Assembly: GCA_934646115.1 (NCBI GenBank)
Contig: CAKUEM010000011.1
Span: 1-40,925, forward strand
Direction: 5' to 3'
Origin: an uncultured Oscillospiraceae bacterium
Lineage (GTDB): Bacteria > Bacillota > Clostridia > Oscillospirales > JAAYXM01
Length of the DNA: 40,925 nucleotides
Shown: piece after piece, positions 6,879 to 14,772 of the stretch
Numbering within the stretch: position 1 is the stretch's first letter
Layout of the letters: the number at the start of each line of letters is the position of its first letter
The notes under the pieces: model-generated
Databases searched by the model: none
What the model saw: only the letters and a program-made list of their open reading frames with translations
What the model was told of the DNA's origin: nothing
Translations under genes and position numbers: made by a program

Positions 6879-8558
6879 TTATGCGGTTTCGATCCCGGCG
6901 TCCTCGCCAAGTCCCAGCTCGGCGATCGCCTGCTCGCGCATTTTAAATTTCTGGATCTTGCCGGACGCGGTCATCGGGAAGGAATCGACAAATTTAATAT
7001 AACTCGGAACTTTATGGCGCGAAATGTTCTTCGCGATAAAGTCGTGCATCTCATCGACCGTGGTCTCCGCGCCGTCCTTTAAAATGATGCACGCCATGAC
7101 CTCCTCGCCGAATTTCTTAGACGGAACGCCGATCACCTGCACGTCCTGCACCGCCGGATGCGTGTAGATCAGCTCCTCGATCTCGCGCGGGTAAATATTC
7201 TCGCCGCCGCGAATGATCATGTCTTTGATGCGGCCGGTGATGCGATAATAGCCCTCCTCGTCGCGCATGGCGAGGTCGCCGGAATGCAGCCAGCCATCCT
7301 CGTCGATCGCGGCGCGCGTGGCTTCTTCCATCTTATAATAGCCGCGCATCACGTTATAGCCGCGGCAGCAGAATTCGCCCTGCACGTTCGGGCCAACTTC
7401 CTCGCCGGTGTCCGGGTCGACCAGCTTACATTCGATCGCCGGCATTGCGCGCCCAACGGTCGTTACGCGCCGCTCAAGCGGATCGTCGGTATTCGTCATT
7501 GTGGTCACGGGCGACGCCTCGGTCTGCCCGTAGGGGATCGTGATCTCGCGCATGTTCATCTTCTCGATGACCTGGCGCATGGTCGCGATCGGGCAGGGCG
7601 AGCCGGACATGATCCCGGTGCGCAGCGAGGAGAAGTCATATTGATCAAAATCCGGATGCTCGAGCATGAAGATATACATGGTCGGCACGCCGTGCACGGC
7701 GGTGCAGCGCTCCGCCTGGATCGTCTGCATGACCTTCGTGGGCGAATAGACCTCAACCGGGACCATCGTGCTCGCATGCGTCAGACATGCCATGACCGCA
7801 AGCACCAGCCCGAAGCAATGGAAAAACGGAACCGGGATACACAGCCGGTCGTCCTTCGTAAAGCGCATGTTCTCGCCGATAAAGAAGCCGTTGTTGATGA
7901 TGTTATAATGCGTCAGCATAACGCCCTTGGGGAAGCCGGTCGTCCCCGAGGTGTACTGCATATTCACCACATCGTGCGGGTCAAGTCCCGCTTCGATCTC
8001 GTTTAATACAGAATCGGGCACATCGTCGCCCAGCGCCATCAGCTGATCCCAGGAGAACGTGCCGGCGGGCGCGGGCTTCGGGTCGCGCGGGTTGGGAACA
8101 TAGATCAGATTTTTCAGGTAGGGGAGCTTATCGGTATCGAGCTTGCCCGGCTCGCTCTCCGCAAGCTCCGGCAGCAGATCGTTTAAAATTTCCACATAAT
8201 TGGCGGTTTTGATCCCGTCGATAAACACCATCGTCATAGAATCCGACTGGCGGAGCAGATACTCAAGCTCAAACGTGCGGTAATTGGTGTTCACCGTGAC
8301 GAGCACCGCGCCGAGCTTCGCCGTGGCAAACAGCGTGATCAGCCACTCGGGATAATTCGTCGCCCAGATGGCGACATGGTCGCCCTTTTTCACGCCGAGC
8401 TGATGCAGGCCCTTCGCCGCGCGGCGGCAGACCTCATTAAACTCGTGATAGGTGAGGCGCAGCCCGCGGTCGACATAAACGAGCGCCTCATGATCCGGAT
8501 GCTGCTTTGCCATATCGTCCAGCCAGCCGCCGATCGTTCTGTTAATGAAATTTACCAT
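6879..8558 (-). CDS. AMP-binding acyl-CoA synthetase (fatty or other carboxylic acid--CoA ligase)
   Basis: A 559-residue ANL-superfamily ligase that activates a carboxylic acid to an acyl-AMP and then an acyl-CoA. The P-loop YTSGTTGFPKGV (about residue 205), the A4/A5 region IPYGQTEASPV, the hinge HSGDLAMRDEEGYYRITGRIKD and the terminal catalytic lysine in MTASGKIQKFKM are all intact. It resembles medium/long-chain ligases of the YngI/FadD-like group; the acid substrate cannot be read from sequence. ATG 8558 has AGGAGG eight bases upstream; an upstream TTG in frame (8582) lies inside the terminator tail and is not used. It is monocistronic and stands behind a full T-box leader, which is unusual for this enzyme class. 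Confidence 0.93.
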   Translation of the reverse strand: MVNFINRTIGGWLDDMAKQHPDHEALVYVDRGLRLTYHEFNEVCRRAAKGLHQLGVKKGDHVAIWATNYPEWLITLFATAKLGAVLVTVNTNYRTFELEYLLRQSDSMTMVFIDGIKTANYVEILNDLLPELAESEPGKLDTDKLPYLKNLIYVPNPRDPKPAPAGTFSWDQLMALGDDVPDSVLNEIEAGLDPHDVVNMQYTSGTTGFPKGVMLTHYNIINNGFFIGENMRFTKDDRLCIPVPFFHCFGLVLAVMACLTHASTMVPVEVYSPTKVMQTIQAERCTAVHGVPTMYIFMLEHPDFDQYDFSSLRTGIMSGSPCPIATMRQVIEKMNMREITIPYGQTEASPVTTMTNTDDPLERRVTTVGRAMPAIECKLVDPDTGEEVGPNVQGEFCCRGYNVMRGYYKMEEATRAAIDEDGWLHSGDLAMRDEEGYYRITGRIKDMIIRGGENIYPREIEELIYTHPAVQDVQVIGVPSKKFGEEVMACIILKDGAETTVDEMHDFIAKNISRHKVPSYIKFVDSFPMTASGKIQKFKMREQAIAELGLGEDAGIETA

Positions 8559-8574
8559 GCAAATTACCTCCTGA

Positions 8575-8616
8575 CAAAACAAAAGCCCCTTGAAGCAAGA
8601 AGCCTTGCTTCAAGGG
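8575..8616 (-). terminator. T-box terminator hairpin
   Basis: CCCTTGAAGCAAG and CTTGCTTCAAGGG (8587-8599 and 8604-8616) form a perfect 13-bp stem with a 4-base loop, followed on the minus strand by GCTTTTGTTTTG. Its first strand overlaps the antiterminator's CCCTT, so the two folds exclude each other. Confidence 0.92.
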
Positions 8617-8890
8617 ACGAATTCTTTCGTGTTACCACCCTTGATTCCACAGCATGGTCACCCATACCGTGCTCACGAGGATTACAGCTGCGTCTAACAA
8701 CCGCTGCAACCTCCGGCATTAACGCTGCCGCAGGACGCCGCACTCTACTGAATGAAATCGCTCACAGGTTCAAGCACGGGGCGAATAAAGGAGTAAGACC
8801 CTGCGCGCCCCGCCGCTTTACACCAGCCAGCGGCTCTCTTCGCGTGCCCGCAAAATCTGCTTTTATTCTTTGCCTTTTCGTTATGAAATT
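8585..8890 (-). ncRNA. T-box riboswitch (tRNA-sensing leader)
   Basis: The minus-strand leader has the hallmarks of a T-box. The Stem I region AGAGAGCCGC...GCTGGTGTAAAGCGGC lies at 8811-8841. The specifier region TGAACCTGTGAGC lies at 8760-8772. A stem-III-like hairpin is near 8650-8675. The T-box sequence AAGGGTGGTAACACG (8628-8642) is followed by CGTCCCTT (8612-8619), which completes the antiterminator with the ACG and AAGGG arms, or instead pairs within the terminator 8587-8616. The bulge UGGU would pair with a tRNA ending ACCA. After GAA the triplet is CCU (proline); one base on it is CUG (leucine). I cannot settle which is read. Confidence 0.9.
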
Positions 8891-8896
8891 ATTGCT

Positions 8897-8925
8897 ATTA
8901 TAGCCCAAAGCGCGATATTTGTCAA
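8897..8925 (-). promoter_or_regulatory. Consensus SigA promoter of the T-box leader
   Basis: Minus-strand TTGACA (8920-8925), 17-base spacer, TATAAT (8897-8902): a perfect consensus. Transcription would start near 8890, giving a leader of about 330 bases before ATG 8558. Confidence 0.93.
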
Positions 8926-9010
8926 CCCAAAAAAATGCGCGCATTTCTGAATGATTTTGTGCAATTTCGCAAATACTAAAACACGGCGGCGCGCGGCATA
9001 AAAATTTTTC

Positions 9011-9039
9011 TATACAAACTGGGAATTTTATGCTATACT
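9011..9039 (+). promoter_or_regulatory. Promoter of RNase J, extended -10
   Basis: TATACA (9011-9016), 17-base spacer, TATACT (9034-9039) preceded by TGc. The weak -35 is balanced by the extended -10. Confidence 0.65.
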
Positions 9040-9045
9040 ATAAAT

Positions 9046-9289
9046 AATTATATAATGTGCGTTCTTATGCGCCGCGGCCAGGCGGCCCTGCCGAATCGGA
9101 CCATTATGGTGCAGCACCGCAGCGTTTCGCGCGCAGTATGGCACATTATTGCATCGGATTTTTAAAAAAATCAGGATCCCTGCGCGTTATGGTATCGCCG
9201 TTTGGCGGATACCTTTAATTTCGTGTTGCCAAATGCGGGGATACATATGCAAGAATTTTTAAAACAGAATTGGAGAAGTGATTTCTAAT
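9046..9289 (+). other. Long structured leader of RNase J
   Basis: About 240 bases separate the predicted start of transcription from the coding region. ATAATGTGC (9052-9060) pairs perfectly with GCACATTAT (9141-9149), enclosing GC-rich hairpins such as GCCGC/GCGGC near 9071-9086. A second hairpin (GGTATC-GCC/GGC-G-GATACC) lies near 9190-9212. There is no poly-T tail, so it is not an obvious attenuator, and it matches no riboswitch class that I can recognise. Binding or cleavage by RNase J itself is possible by analogy with RNase E autoregulation, but this is inference. Confidence 0.5.
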
Positions 9290-11017
9290 ATGGCACAAAA
9301 ATTAAAAATGATCGCCCTCGGCGGTCTCAACGAGATCGGAAAAAACATGTATGTCTATGAATATGGCGGCGAGCTCATTGTGGTTGATGCTGGCCTTGCG
9401 TTTCCGGATGATGAGATGCTGGGCGTTGACCTGGTCATTCCGGATATCTCTTATTTAATTAAGAATAAAAAGCGCGTGCGCGGCATTATTTTAACGCACG
9501 GGCATGAGGATCATATCGGCTCGCTGCCGTATGTCCTGCGCGAGGTGAACGTTCCGGTTTATGCCACGAAGCTGACCGCGGGCATCGTTTCCAACAAATT
9601 GGAAGAGCATAATCTGCTCTCCAAAACCAAGATCAAGATCGTTGCGGCGGGCGATACCGTGCGTCTGGGCAACTTCCGCGTGGAGTTTATTCATGTGAAT
9701 CATTCGATCGCGGATGCGGTCGCCCTCGCGATCACGACCCCGCTCGGGACCGTGATCCATACCGGCGACTACAAGCTTGACACCACGCCGATCCAGGGCA
9801 AGATGATGGACATCGCGCGGCTCGGCGCGCTGGGCAATGCCGGCGTGCTGGCGCTGTTTGGCGAGTCGACCAACGTGGAGCATCCGGGCTATACGCTCAG
9901 CGAGCGCAAGGTGGGAATGACGTTTGATTCGCTGTTTAAAGACTGCCGCTCGCGCATTATCGTCACGACGTTTGCCTCAAACGTGCATCGCGTGCAGCAG
10001 ATCATCAATTCCGCCGCGAAATACGGGCGCAAGGTCGCGATCTCCGGGCGCAGCATGGAAAATATCATGGGCGTTGCGCAGAATCTGGGCTATCTTGATA
10101 TCCCGGATAACGTGCTGATCGATATCAACACGCTCAACCGGCACCCGAAGCATAAGGTTTGTATCATCACGACCGGAAGCCAGGGCGAGACGATGAGCGC
10201 GCTGTATCGCATCGCGTTTAACGGGCATAAGAAAATTGAGATCATGCCGGGCGACCGGGTCATTATTTCCGCGTCGTCGATCCCGGGCAACGAGAAGGGC
10301 ATCGGCACGGTCATCAATGAGCTGTTCCGCAAGGGCGCGGAGGTTATTTATGAAAAGCTTGCGGAGGTGCATGTTTCCGGGCATGCCTGCCGCGAGGAAT
10401 TAAAGCTCATGCTTGCGCTGACGCAGCCGAAATATTTTGTTCCGATCCACGGTGAATATCGGCATATGCGCGCACATGCGGAGCTGGCAAAGCAGATGGG
10501 CGTTGCGCCGAAAAACGTGTTTATCAGCGACGTGGGGCGCGTGTTTGAAATTACCGAGAAGGGCGCAAAGCTCGCGGGAACTGTGCCGAGCGGTCGCGTC
10601 ATGGTCGATGGACTCGGCGTGGGCGACGTGGGCAGCGTGGTCCTGCGCGACCGGAAGCATCTCGCGGAGGACGGGCTGATCACCGTGGTCCTCACGCTGG
10701 ATGATAAGACCGGGCGCGTGGTCGCGGGGCCGGATATCGTCTCGCGCGGGTTCATCTACGTCCGCGAGGCGGAGGATATGATGGAGGAGCTGCGCAAGCT
10801 TGCCATCCAAATTGTGGAGCATTGCACGAGCGGACGGCGCACCGATTGGGCGACGATCAAAACCACGCTCAAGAGCAAGCTGTCTGAATTCCTGTTCCAA
10901 AAGACGAAGCGGCGTCCGATGATCCTGCCGATCATTATGGAGCTGGGGCAGCAGCAGGGCACGGAGCTGGAAGAGCCAAAGCGCCCGAGCGGACGGCGCG
11001 GCGCGCGGTCGAAATAG
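9290..11017 (+). CDS. rnj: Ribonuclease J
   Basis: A 575-residue metallo-beta-lactamase/beta-CASP ribonuclease with 5'-3' exonuclease and endonuclease activity, acting in mRNA decay and rRNA maturation. Residues near the start read MIALGGLNEIGKNMYVYE; the zinc motif HGHEDHIGSLPYV is near residue 70; further ligands lie in HVNHSIAD and HTGDYKLD; the beta-CASP part has ASNVHRVQQI and TTGSQGE; and VHVSGHA and PIHGEYRHM follow before the C-terminal domain. The tail is basic (RPSGRRGARSK). GGAG at 9272 is close to an in-frame GTG (9278) and 14 bases from ATG 9290; the ATG start matches the family best. One RNase J gene is seen; J1 and J2 cannot be told apart. Confidence 0.95.
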   Translation: MAQKLKMIALGGLNEIGKNMYVYEYGGELIVVDAGLAFPDDEMLGVDLVIPDISYLIKNKKRVRGIILTHGHEDHIGSLPYVLREVNVPVYATKLTAGIVSNKLEEHNLLSKTKIKIVAAGDTVRLGNFRVEFIHVNHSIADAVALAITTPLGTVIHTGDYKLDTTPIQGKMMDIARLGALGNAGVLALFGESTNVEHPGYTLSERKVGMTFDSLFKDCRSRIIVTTFASNVHRVQQIINSAAKYGRKVAISGRSMENIMGVAQNLGYLDIPDNVLIDINTLNRHPKHKVCIITTGSQGETMSALYRIAFNGHKKIEIMPGDRVIISASSIPGNEKGIGTVINELFRKGAEVIYEKLAEVHVSGHACREELKLMLALTQPKYFVPIHGEYRHMRAHAELAKQMGVAPKNVFISDVGRVFEITEKGAKLAGTVPSGRVMVDGLGVGDVGSVVLRDRKHLAEDGLITVVLTLDDKTGRVVAGPDIVSRGFIYVREAEDMMEELRKLAIQIVEHCTSGRRTDWATIKTTLKSKLSEFLFQKTKRRPMILPIIMELGQQQGTELEEPKRPSGRRGARSK

Positions 11018-11177
11018 CTGCATATCCCAAGGGCGCGGGCGTTGTCGCTCCGGCTTGACGGGCGGCGAAAGGGGCGAAGCATCAGGCGGACGCCGCGCGC
11101 TCGATTGCTTTTGTATGATCGGGGCGGAGCGCAGGTCGACGCGGTCGGGTTGCGGCTCATGAAGAAGATAAGCATCA

Positions 11178-11213
11178 GGCTGACATCGCAAAAATTGCGA
11201 TGTCAGCCTTTTT
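11178..11213 (+). terminator. Rho-independent terminator downstream of RNase J
   Basis: GGCTGACATCGCA pairs with TGCGATGTCAGCC (13 bp, 5-base loop), followed by five T. It lies about 160 bases after the stop codon, which leaves a long 3' UTR. Confidence 0.9.
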
Positions 11214-11462
11214 GCGCCTTTTGGCGCGGGAAAACTTTGGCTAGCTTTGGCTTTTGAAGGAAAGCAAAATGCCTGAGAGGCGGCGCTGAAATGAGAAGGG
11301 GCAGCGACGATCAAGCTTTCCCCGCCTATGGGTGTGCGCGTGATGCGATGATGTCATTCGATGCGGCTGGTCAGGCTACCGCTCTGACGATGATCGCCAA
11401 ACGCGCCGGCGGGGGGCTATGCTTATCACGCCTGCCTGCGCCTTTTTGCGCAAAGAAAAAGC

Positions 11463-11487
11463 GGCGCGGTGAATTCCGCGCCACTTT
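11463..11487. terminator. Bidirectional terminator
   Basis: GGCGCGG pairs with CCGCGCC around TGAATT. The minus side continues GCTTTTTCTTTG and the plus side ACTTTTTAG. It serves the minus-strand isomerase-like gene, which stops 15 bases away. Confidence 0.82.
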
Positions 11488-11502
11488 TTAGATCGCCTGA
11501 AT

Positions 11503-12309
11503 TTATGCTTTTTTGATCATTTTGCGCACCGCATAGGCAAAATGCGAGAACACAATGCCCGCATCCTCCAGCTCCGCGTTCCAGCGCTTGGTCCATTCCA
11601 GCGAGAGGAAGCCGTCATACCCGTTGGCTTTTAAAATCGAGATCGCCTGCTGGATCGGCAGGTCGCCATAGCCGAGCATTTTATAATGCATCGTGCCGCC
11701 GGTCATCACACTGTCCTTCACATGCACATGGCGGACATATGCGCCGATATTTTCCCAGGTATCCGCCGGATCCTCCGCGAAATAGCGCACCGGGTGGTTG
11801 ATATCCCAAAGCGCGGCGACATAGGGCGAGCCGATGCGCTCGATCATGGCGCGCAGCACGCGGCTGTCTGCAAAGATGCCGTTGCTCTCGATGAGCATCG
11901 TGACCTTCTTTTCCTCCGCGTAGGGGAGCGCGGCGCAAAGGTTCTGAAACACCAGCTCCTCATTGACCGAATCGTCCGGCCAGGGATTCGTGTCGCCCAG
12001 CACGCGGATATAGCTTGCGCCCAGCGCGGCGGCAAGATCGAGATAAGAGCGCAGCTTCTCGCGCTGCGCCGCATCGTCCTTCATCAGCAGGCATTCGGTC
12101 GCAATCGTCGGGATCGAAAGCCCGTTTTTCTCAAGCGAGGCGCGCGTTGCGGGCAGATTTTCCGGCAGGAAGATCTTCGCCTGCGGAATAAAAAGATCCG
12201 CGCCCACGCCGCGCAGCTCGATCCCATCGTAGCCGAGATCGACCGCCGCGGCGATCATTTCATTCCAGGTCCAGTTCGGGCAACCCAGAGTGGAGAACGA
12301 AATTTTCAT
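11503..12309 (-). CDS. Sugar phosphate isomerase/epimerase (AP endonuclease 2-like TIM barrel)
   Basis: A 268-residue TIM-barrel protein of the xylose isomerase-like family. The N-terminus KISFSTLGCPNWTW and the metal-site strands GIELRG, RVLGDTN, LIESNG (Glu), ALWDINHP (Asp/His), HVHVKD (His/Asp) and SLEWTK (Glu) follow the family pattern, so a divalent-metal isomerase or epimerase acting on a sugar or cyclitol derivative is likely. The substrate is unknown. ATG 12309 with AAAGGAG seven to eight bases upstream is preferred over an in-frame ATG ten codons earlier. It follows guaB on the same strand but is separated by a hairpin, and no sugar transport or kinase gene is beside it. Confidence 0.85.
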   Translation of the reverse strand: MKISFSTLGCPNWTWNEMIAAAVDLGYDGIELRGVGADLFIPQAKIFLPENLPATRASLEKNGLSIPTIATECLLMKDDAAQREKLRSYLDLAAALGASYIRVLGDTNPWPDDSVNEELVFQNLCAALPYAEEKKVTMLIESNGIFADSRVLRAMIERIGSPYVAALWDINHPVRYFAEDPADTWENIGAYVRHVHVKDSVMTGGTMHYKMLGYGDLPIQQAISILKANGYDGFLSLEWTKRWNAELEDAGIVFSHFAYAVRKMIKKA

Positions 12310-12365
12310 GGTAAACACTCCTTTAAAAAAGAAACTCAAGCGCAGCCGCGCCGGGAAATAAGCAA

Positions 12366-12391
12366 AGAGCCGCGGGCATTGCGCCGCAGCT
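12366..12391 (-). terminator. Probable terminator of guaB
   Basis: AGAGCTGCGG pairs with CCGCGGCTCT (one mismatch) around an 8-base loop, followed on the minus strand by TTGCTTATTT. It is a modest terminator; readthrough into the isomerase-like gene is possible. Confidence 0.5.
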
Positions 12392-12402
12392 CTTCTGCGT
12401 GA

Positions 12403-13875
12403 TTACGGATTCATCGAATAGTTCGGCGCTTCCTTCGTAATATAAATATCGTGCGGATGGCTTTCCTTCAAGCCGGCGCCCGTGATGCGGATGAACTGTG
12501 CCTCATTTTGCAGCGTTTTCAGATCCTTCGCGCCGCAGTAGCCCATGCCGGAGCGCAGACCGCCGATCAGCTGGAAGATCATATCCGAGGCGGAGCCTTT
12601 ATACGGCACGCGACCTTCCACGCCTTCCGGAACGAGCTTGCGCGCGTTCTGCTGGAAATACCGATCACGCCCGCCGCGATTCATCGCGCCAAGCGAGCCC
12701 ATGCCACGATAGACCTTGAAACGGCGACCCTGGAACATCTCAAATTCGCCCGGCGCTTCATCACATCCGGCGAGCAGCGAGCCGAGCATTACAACGTCTG
12801 CGCCGGCGGTGATCGCCTTTGTGATATCGCCGGAATATTTAATTCCGCCGTCTGCAATGATCGGGATGCCGGATGCATGCGCGACCTCAGCAGCGTTTAA
12901 AATCGCCGTGATCTGCGGAACACCGATACCGGCAACGACGCGCGTGGTGCAGATCGCGCCCGGACCCATGCCGACCTTCAGCGCGTCCGCCCCGGCGGCG
13001 ATCAAGTCGCGCGCGGCGGCAGCGGTCGCGATATTTCCGGCGATCAGCTGCGCCTCGGGGAAGCGGTCTTTCACTTTCGAAACCGCGTTTGCGATGTTGA
13101 TATGATGCCCATGCGCAGAATCTAAAACCAGCACGTCCGCGCCCGCGGCGAGCAGGGCAGACGCACGCTCCAGCACGTCCGGCGTGTCGCCGATCGCGGC
13201 GGCGACCATCAAACGGCCTTTTTCATCGCGCGCGGAGTTCGGATACATTACGCATTTTTCGATGTCCTTGATCGTGATGAGGCCCTTGAGCGCGAAATGC
13301 TCATCCACGAGCGGCAGCTTCTCGATCTTATGGCGGCGCAGGATCTCGCTCGCCTCGGAAAGCGTGGTGCCGACCGGCGCGGTGACCAGATGCTCGCAGG
13401 TCATGACCTCGGAAATTTTGCGGCTATAGTCTGTTTCAAACTTCATGTCGCGATTGGTAATGATGCCAACGAGCTTGCTGTTTTCGCAAATCGGAACGCC
13501 GGAAATGCGATATTTGCCCATCAACTCGTCTGCATCGGCGAGCGTGTGCGACGGACTTAAATAAAACGGGTTGGTGATGACGCCGTTTTCCGAGCGCTTG
13601 ACCAGATCGACCTCGCTTGCCTGGTCTTCGATCGTCATATTCTTATGAATCACGCCGATGCCGCCCTCACGCGCGACCGCGATCGCCATGCGCGATTCCG
13701 TAACGGTATCCATCGCGGCGCTCATGATCGGGACATTTAAATGAATTTTCTTTGTTAAATGCGTCGTCACATCGATCTCGCTGGGGAGGACGTTGCTTTT
13801 TGCGGGGACGAGGAGCACATCATCAAACGTGAGCCCTTCGCCGACAAACTTGTTTTCAGGCATCATAAAACCCAT
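12403..13875 (-). CDS. guaB: Inosine-5'-monophosphate dehydrogenase
   Basis: A 490-residue enzyme that oxidises IMP to XMP with NAD+, the first step committed to GMP. The start region GLTFDDVLLVPAKSNVLP, two CBS domains (about residues 95-210), the strand SAHGHHINI, the catalytic cysteine in GMGPGAICTTRV (about 310), IADGGIKYSGD, MLGSLLAG and the flap YRGMGSLGAM are all present. Length is that of bacterial IMPDH. ATG 13875 has AAGGTG nearby; the longer open frame upstream (to 13941) runs through the promoter and is not used. It is probably transcribed alone from the promoter at 13913-13941, and no purine riboswitch fits in the short leader. Confidence 0.97.
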   Translation of the reverse strand: MGFMMPENKFVGEGLTFDDVLLVPAKSNVLPSEIDVTTHLTKKIHLNVPIMSAAMDTVTESRMAIAVAREGGIGVIHKNMTIEDQASEVDLVKRSENGVITNPFYLSPSHTLADADELMGKYRISGVPICENSKLVGIITNRDMKFETDYSRKISEVMTCEHLVTAPVGTTLSEASEILRRHKIEKLPLVDEHFALKGLITIKDIEKCVMYPNSARDEKGRLMVAAAIGDTPDVLERASALLAAGADVLVLDSAHGHHINIANAVSKVKDRFPEAQLIAGNIATAAAARDLIAAGADALKVGMGPGAICTTRVVAGIGVPQITAILNAAEVAHASGIPIIADGGIKYSGDITKAITAGADVVMLGSLLAGCDEAPGEFEMFQGRRFKVYRGMGSLGAMNRGGRDRYFQQNARKLVPEGVEGRVPYKGSASDMIFQLIGGLRSGMGYCGAKDLKTLQNEAQFIRITGAGLKESHPHDIYITKEAPNYSMNP

Positions 13876-13912
13876 CACGCACCTTTCGTAAGTCCATATA
13901 TGTATAAAAAAT

Positions 13913-13941
13913 ATAATACACGTTTCGTGCCGGAATGTCAA
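13913..13941 (-). promoter_or_regulatory. SigA-type promoter of guaB
   Basis: Minus-strand TTGACA (13936-13941), 17-base spacer, TATTAT (13913-13918). The leader is only about 30 bases. Confidence 0.85.
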
Positions 13942-13983
13942 GTAAAATGCAGGGTTTTATGACAAAATGCCCGAAAAAAGAAA

Positions 13984-14014
13984 AGATATGACAGCGCGCC
14001 GCGCCGCCATATCT
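13984..14014 (-). terminator. Terminator of the ylmC-like gene's operon
   Basis: AGATATG and CATATCT form the base of a GC-filled hairpin; the minus strand continues TTTTCTTTTTT. It lies just after the stop at 14021. Confidence 0.8.
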
Positions 14015-14020
14015 CTGCGC

Positions 14021-14296
14021 TCAGCAAAACCACGAGCGCTTTTCGCGCCGCGGGCAGATTTTCAGCTCATAATCGACGAGAATAATATCGTCGCCGATGC
14101 GGCGGATGGCGTTCCATGGGATAATATAATCCTGCCGCTGCCAGAATTTCCAGCGGCACGGTCCGGGCACGATGATCGCGACGACCTGACCGCAGGCGCA
14201 GTCGATCTCGATATCGCACACATAGCCGAAGCGCGTTCCGTTGCAAATATTGATGACCTCTTTGCAGCTGAGGTCGGTGATCCGGGTTCCGTTCAT
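14021..14296 (-). CDS. YlmC/YmxH-family PRC-barrel protein
   Basis: A 91-residue PRC-barrel protein. The start (TRITDLSCKEVINICNGTRFG) and the later IIPWNAIRRIGDDIILVD match the YlmC/YmxH family, found in spore-forming Firmicutes and often expressed during sporulation; its function is not known. Several cysteines (CDIEIDCACGQ) are in the middle part, where other family members vary. It is the last gene of a minus-strand run beginning with the thioesterase, separated from the membrane protein upstream by 54 bases. Confidence 0.83.
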   Translation of the reverse strand: MNGTRITDLSCKEVINICNGTRFGYVCDIEIDCACGQVVAIIVPGPCRWKFWQRQDYIIPWNAIRRIGDDIILVDYELKICPRREKRSWFC

Positions 14297-14350
14297 AGCG
14301 CATCACTCCCGTATTATCTATGCGCGCACGGGGAAAAATATGTATCGCGC

Positions 14351-14734
14351 TCAGCGCGTGAGTTTGCGCAGACCGCGGCTCACATAGCTCATCGGGATGC
14401 ACAGAAAGAACCACAGCACGGTATAAAGCGGGCAGACCTGCCCGAACAGATTCCCGCGCAGCTTTGAATAATCCCAAACCTGCAGGTGCAGCCAGAGATT
14501 GACCACGCAGCCGACGCAAAATTCGATCGCCGTGATCAGCCAGCAGCCGCGCAGGCAGCGGAAGCAAAGCGCCTCGTCGGAGAAGCGCCCGTTCAGCAGA
14601 TGAAAGCCGAGGAAGCACGCGCCGCCCGTCAGCGTCATGCTCCAGTGCGTCCAGCCGCGCCACAGCAGCTCGATCGCGCTGTAGCCGACCGCGCCGAACG
14701 CGTATACCAGGGAATATTCCTTCGCTTTTCGCAT
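14351..14734 (-). CDS. CmpB-like putative ABC-transporter-type membrane protein
   Basis: A 127-residue membrane protein resembling the putative ABC-transporter permease family named for CmpB (PF06541). Four hydrophobic segments are visible: YSLVYAFGAVGYSAIELLW, TLTGGACFLGFHLL, CWLITAIEFCVGCVVNLWL and LYTVLWFFLCIPMSYV. The motif WDYSKLRGNLFGQVCPLY is the family's signature region. ATG 14734 (MRKAKEYSL) is preferred; the longer frame begins in the upstream gene. The Shine-Dalgarno (GGGTGAT) is weak. No ATP-binding partner is next to it, and its function is unknown. Confidence 0.72.
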   Translation of the reverse strand: MRKAKEYSLVYAFGAVGYSAIELLWRGWTHWSMTLTGGACFLGFHLLNGRFSDEALCFRCLRGCWLITAIEFCVGCVVNLWLHLQVWDYSKLRGNLFGQVCPLYTVLWFFLCIPMSYVSRGLRKLTR

Positions 14735-14772
14735 TTTTATCACCCGCAACAGTATGCCCGCCGCGGGCGAAT

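Larger units (their letters stand above)
11018..11502. other. Gene-free region between RNase J and the isomerase-like gene
   Basis: It contains the RNase J 3' UTR and terminator, then about 250 bases (11214-11460) with no supported gene, and a bidirectional terminator at 11463-11482. A GTCAG/CTGAC hairpin near 11369-11387 is the only clear structure in the middle part. I recognise no tRNA, riboswitch or promoter there. Confidence 0.4.

Noticed and set aside
7158..8006. 282-codon plus-strand frame opposite the acyl-CoA synthetase
   Set aside because: Antisense shadow; composition is His/Arg-rich and lacks domains.
10400..11314. 304-codon minus-strand frame opposite RNase J
   Set aside because: Shadow of the real gene, with low-complexity composition and no ribosome-binding site.
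13876..13912. Purine riboswitch before guaB
   Set aside because: The leader from the predicted promoter is about 30 bases and lacks the aptamer's paired loops.
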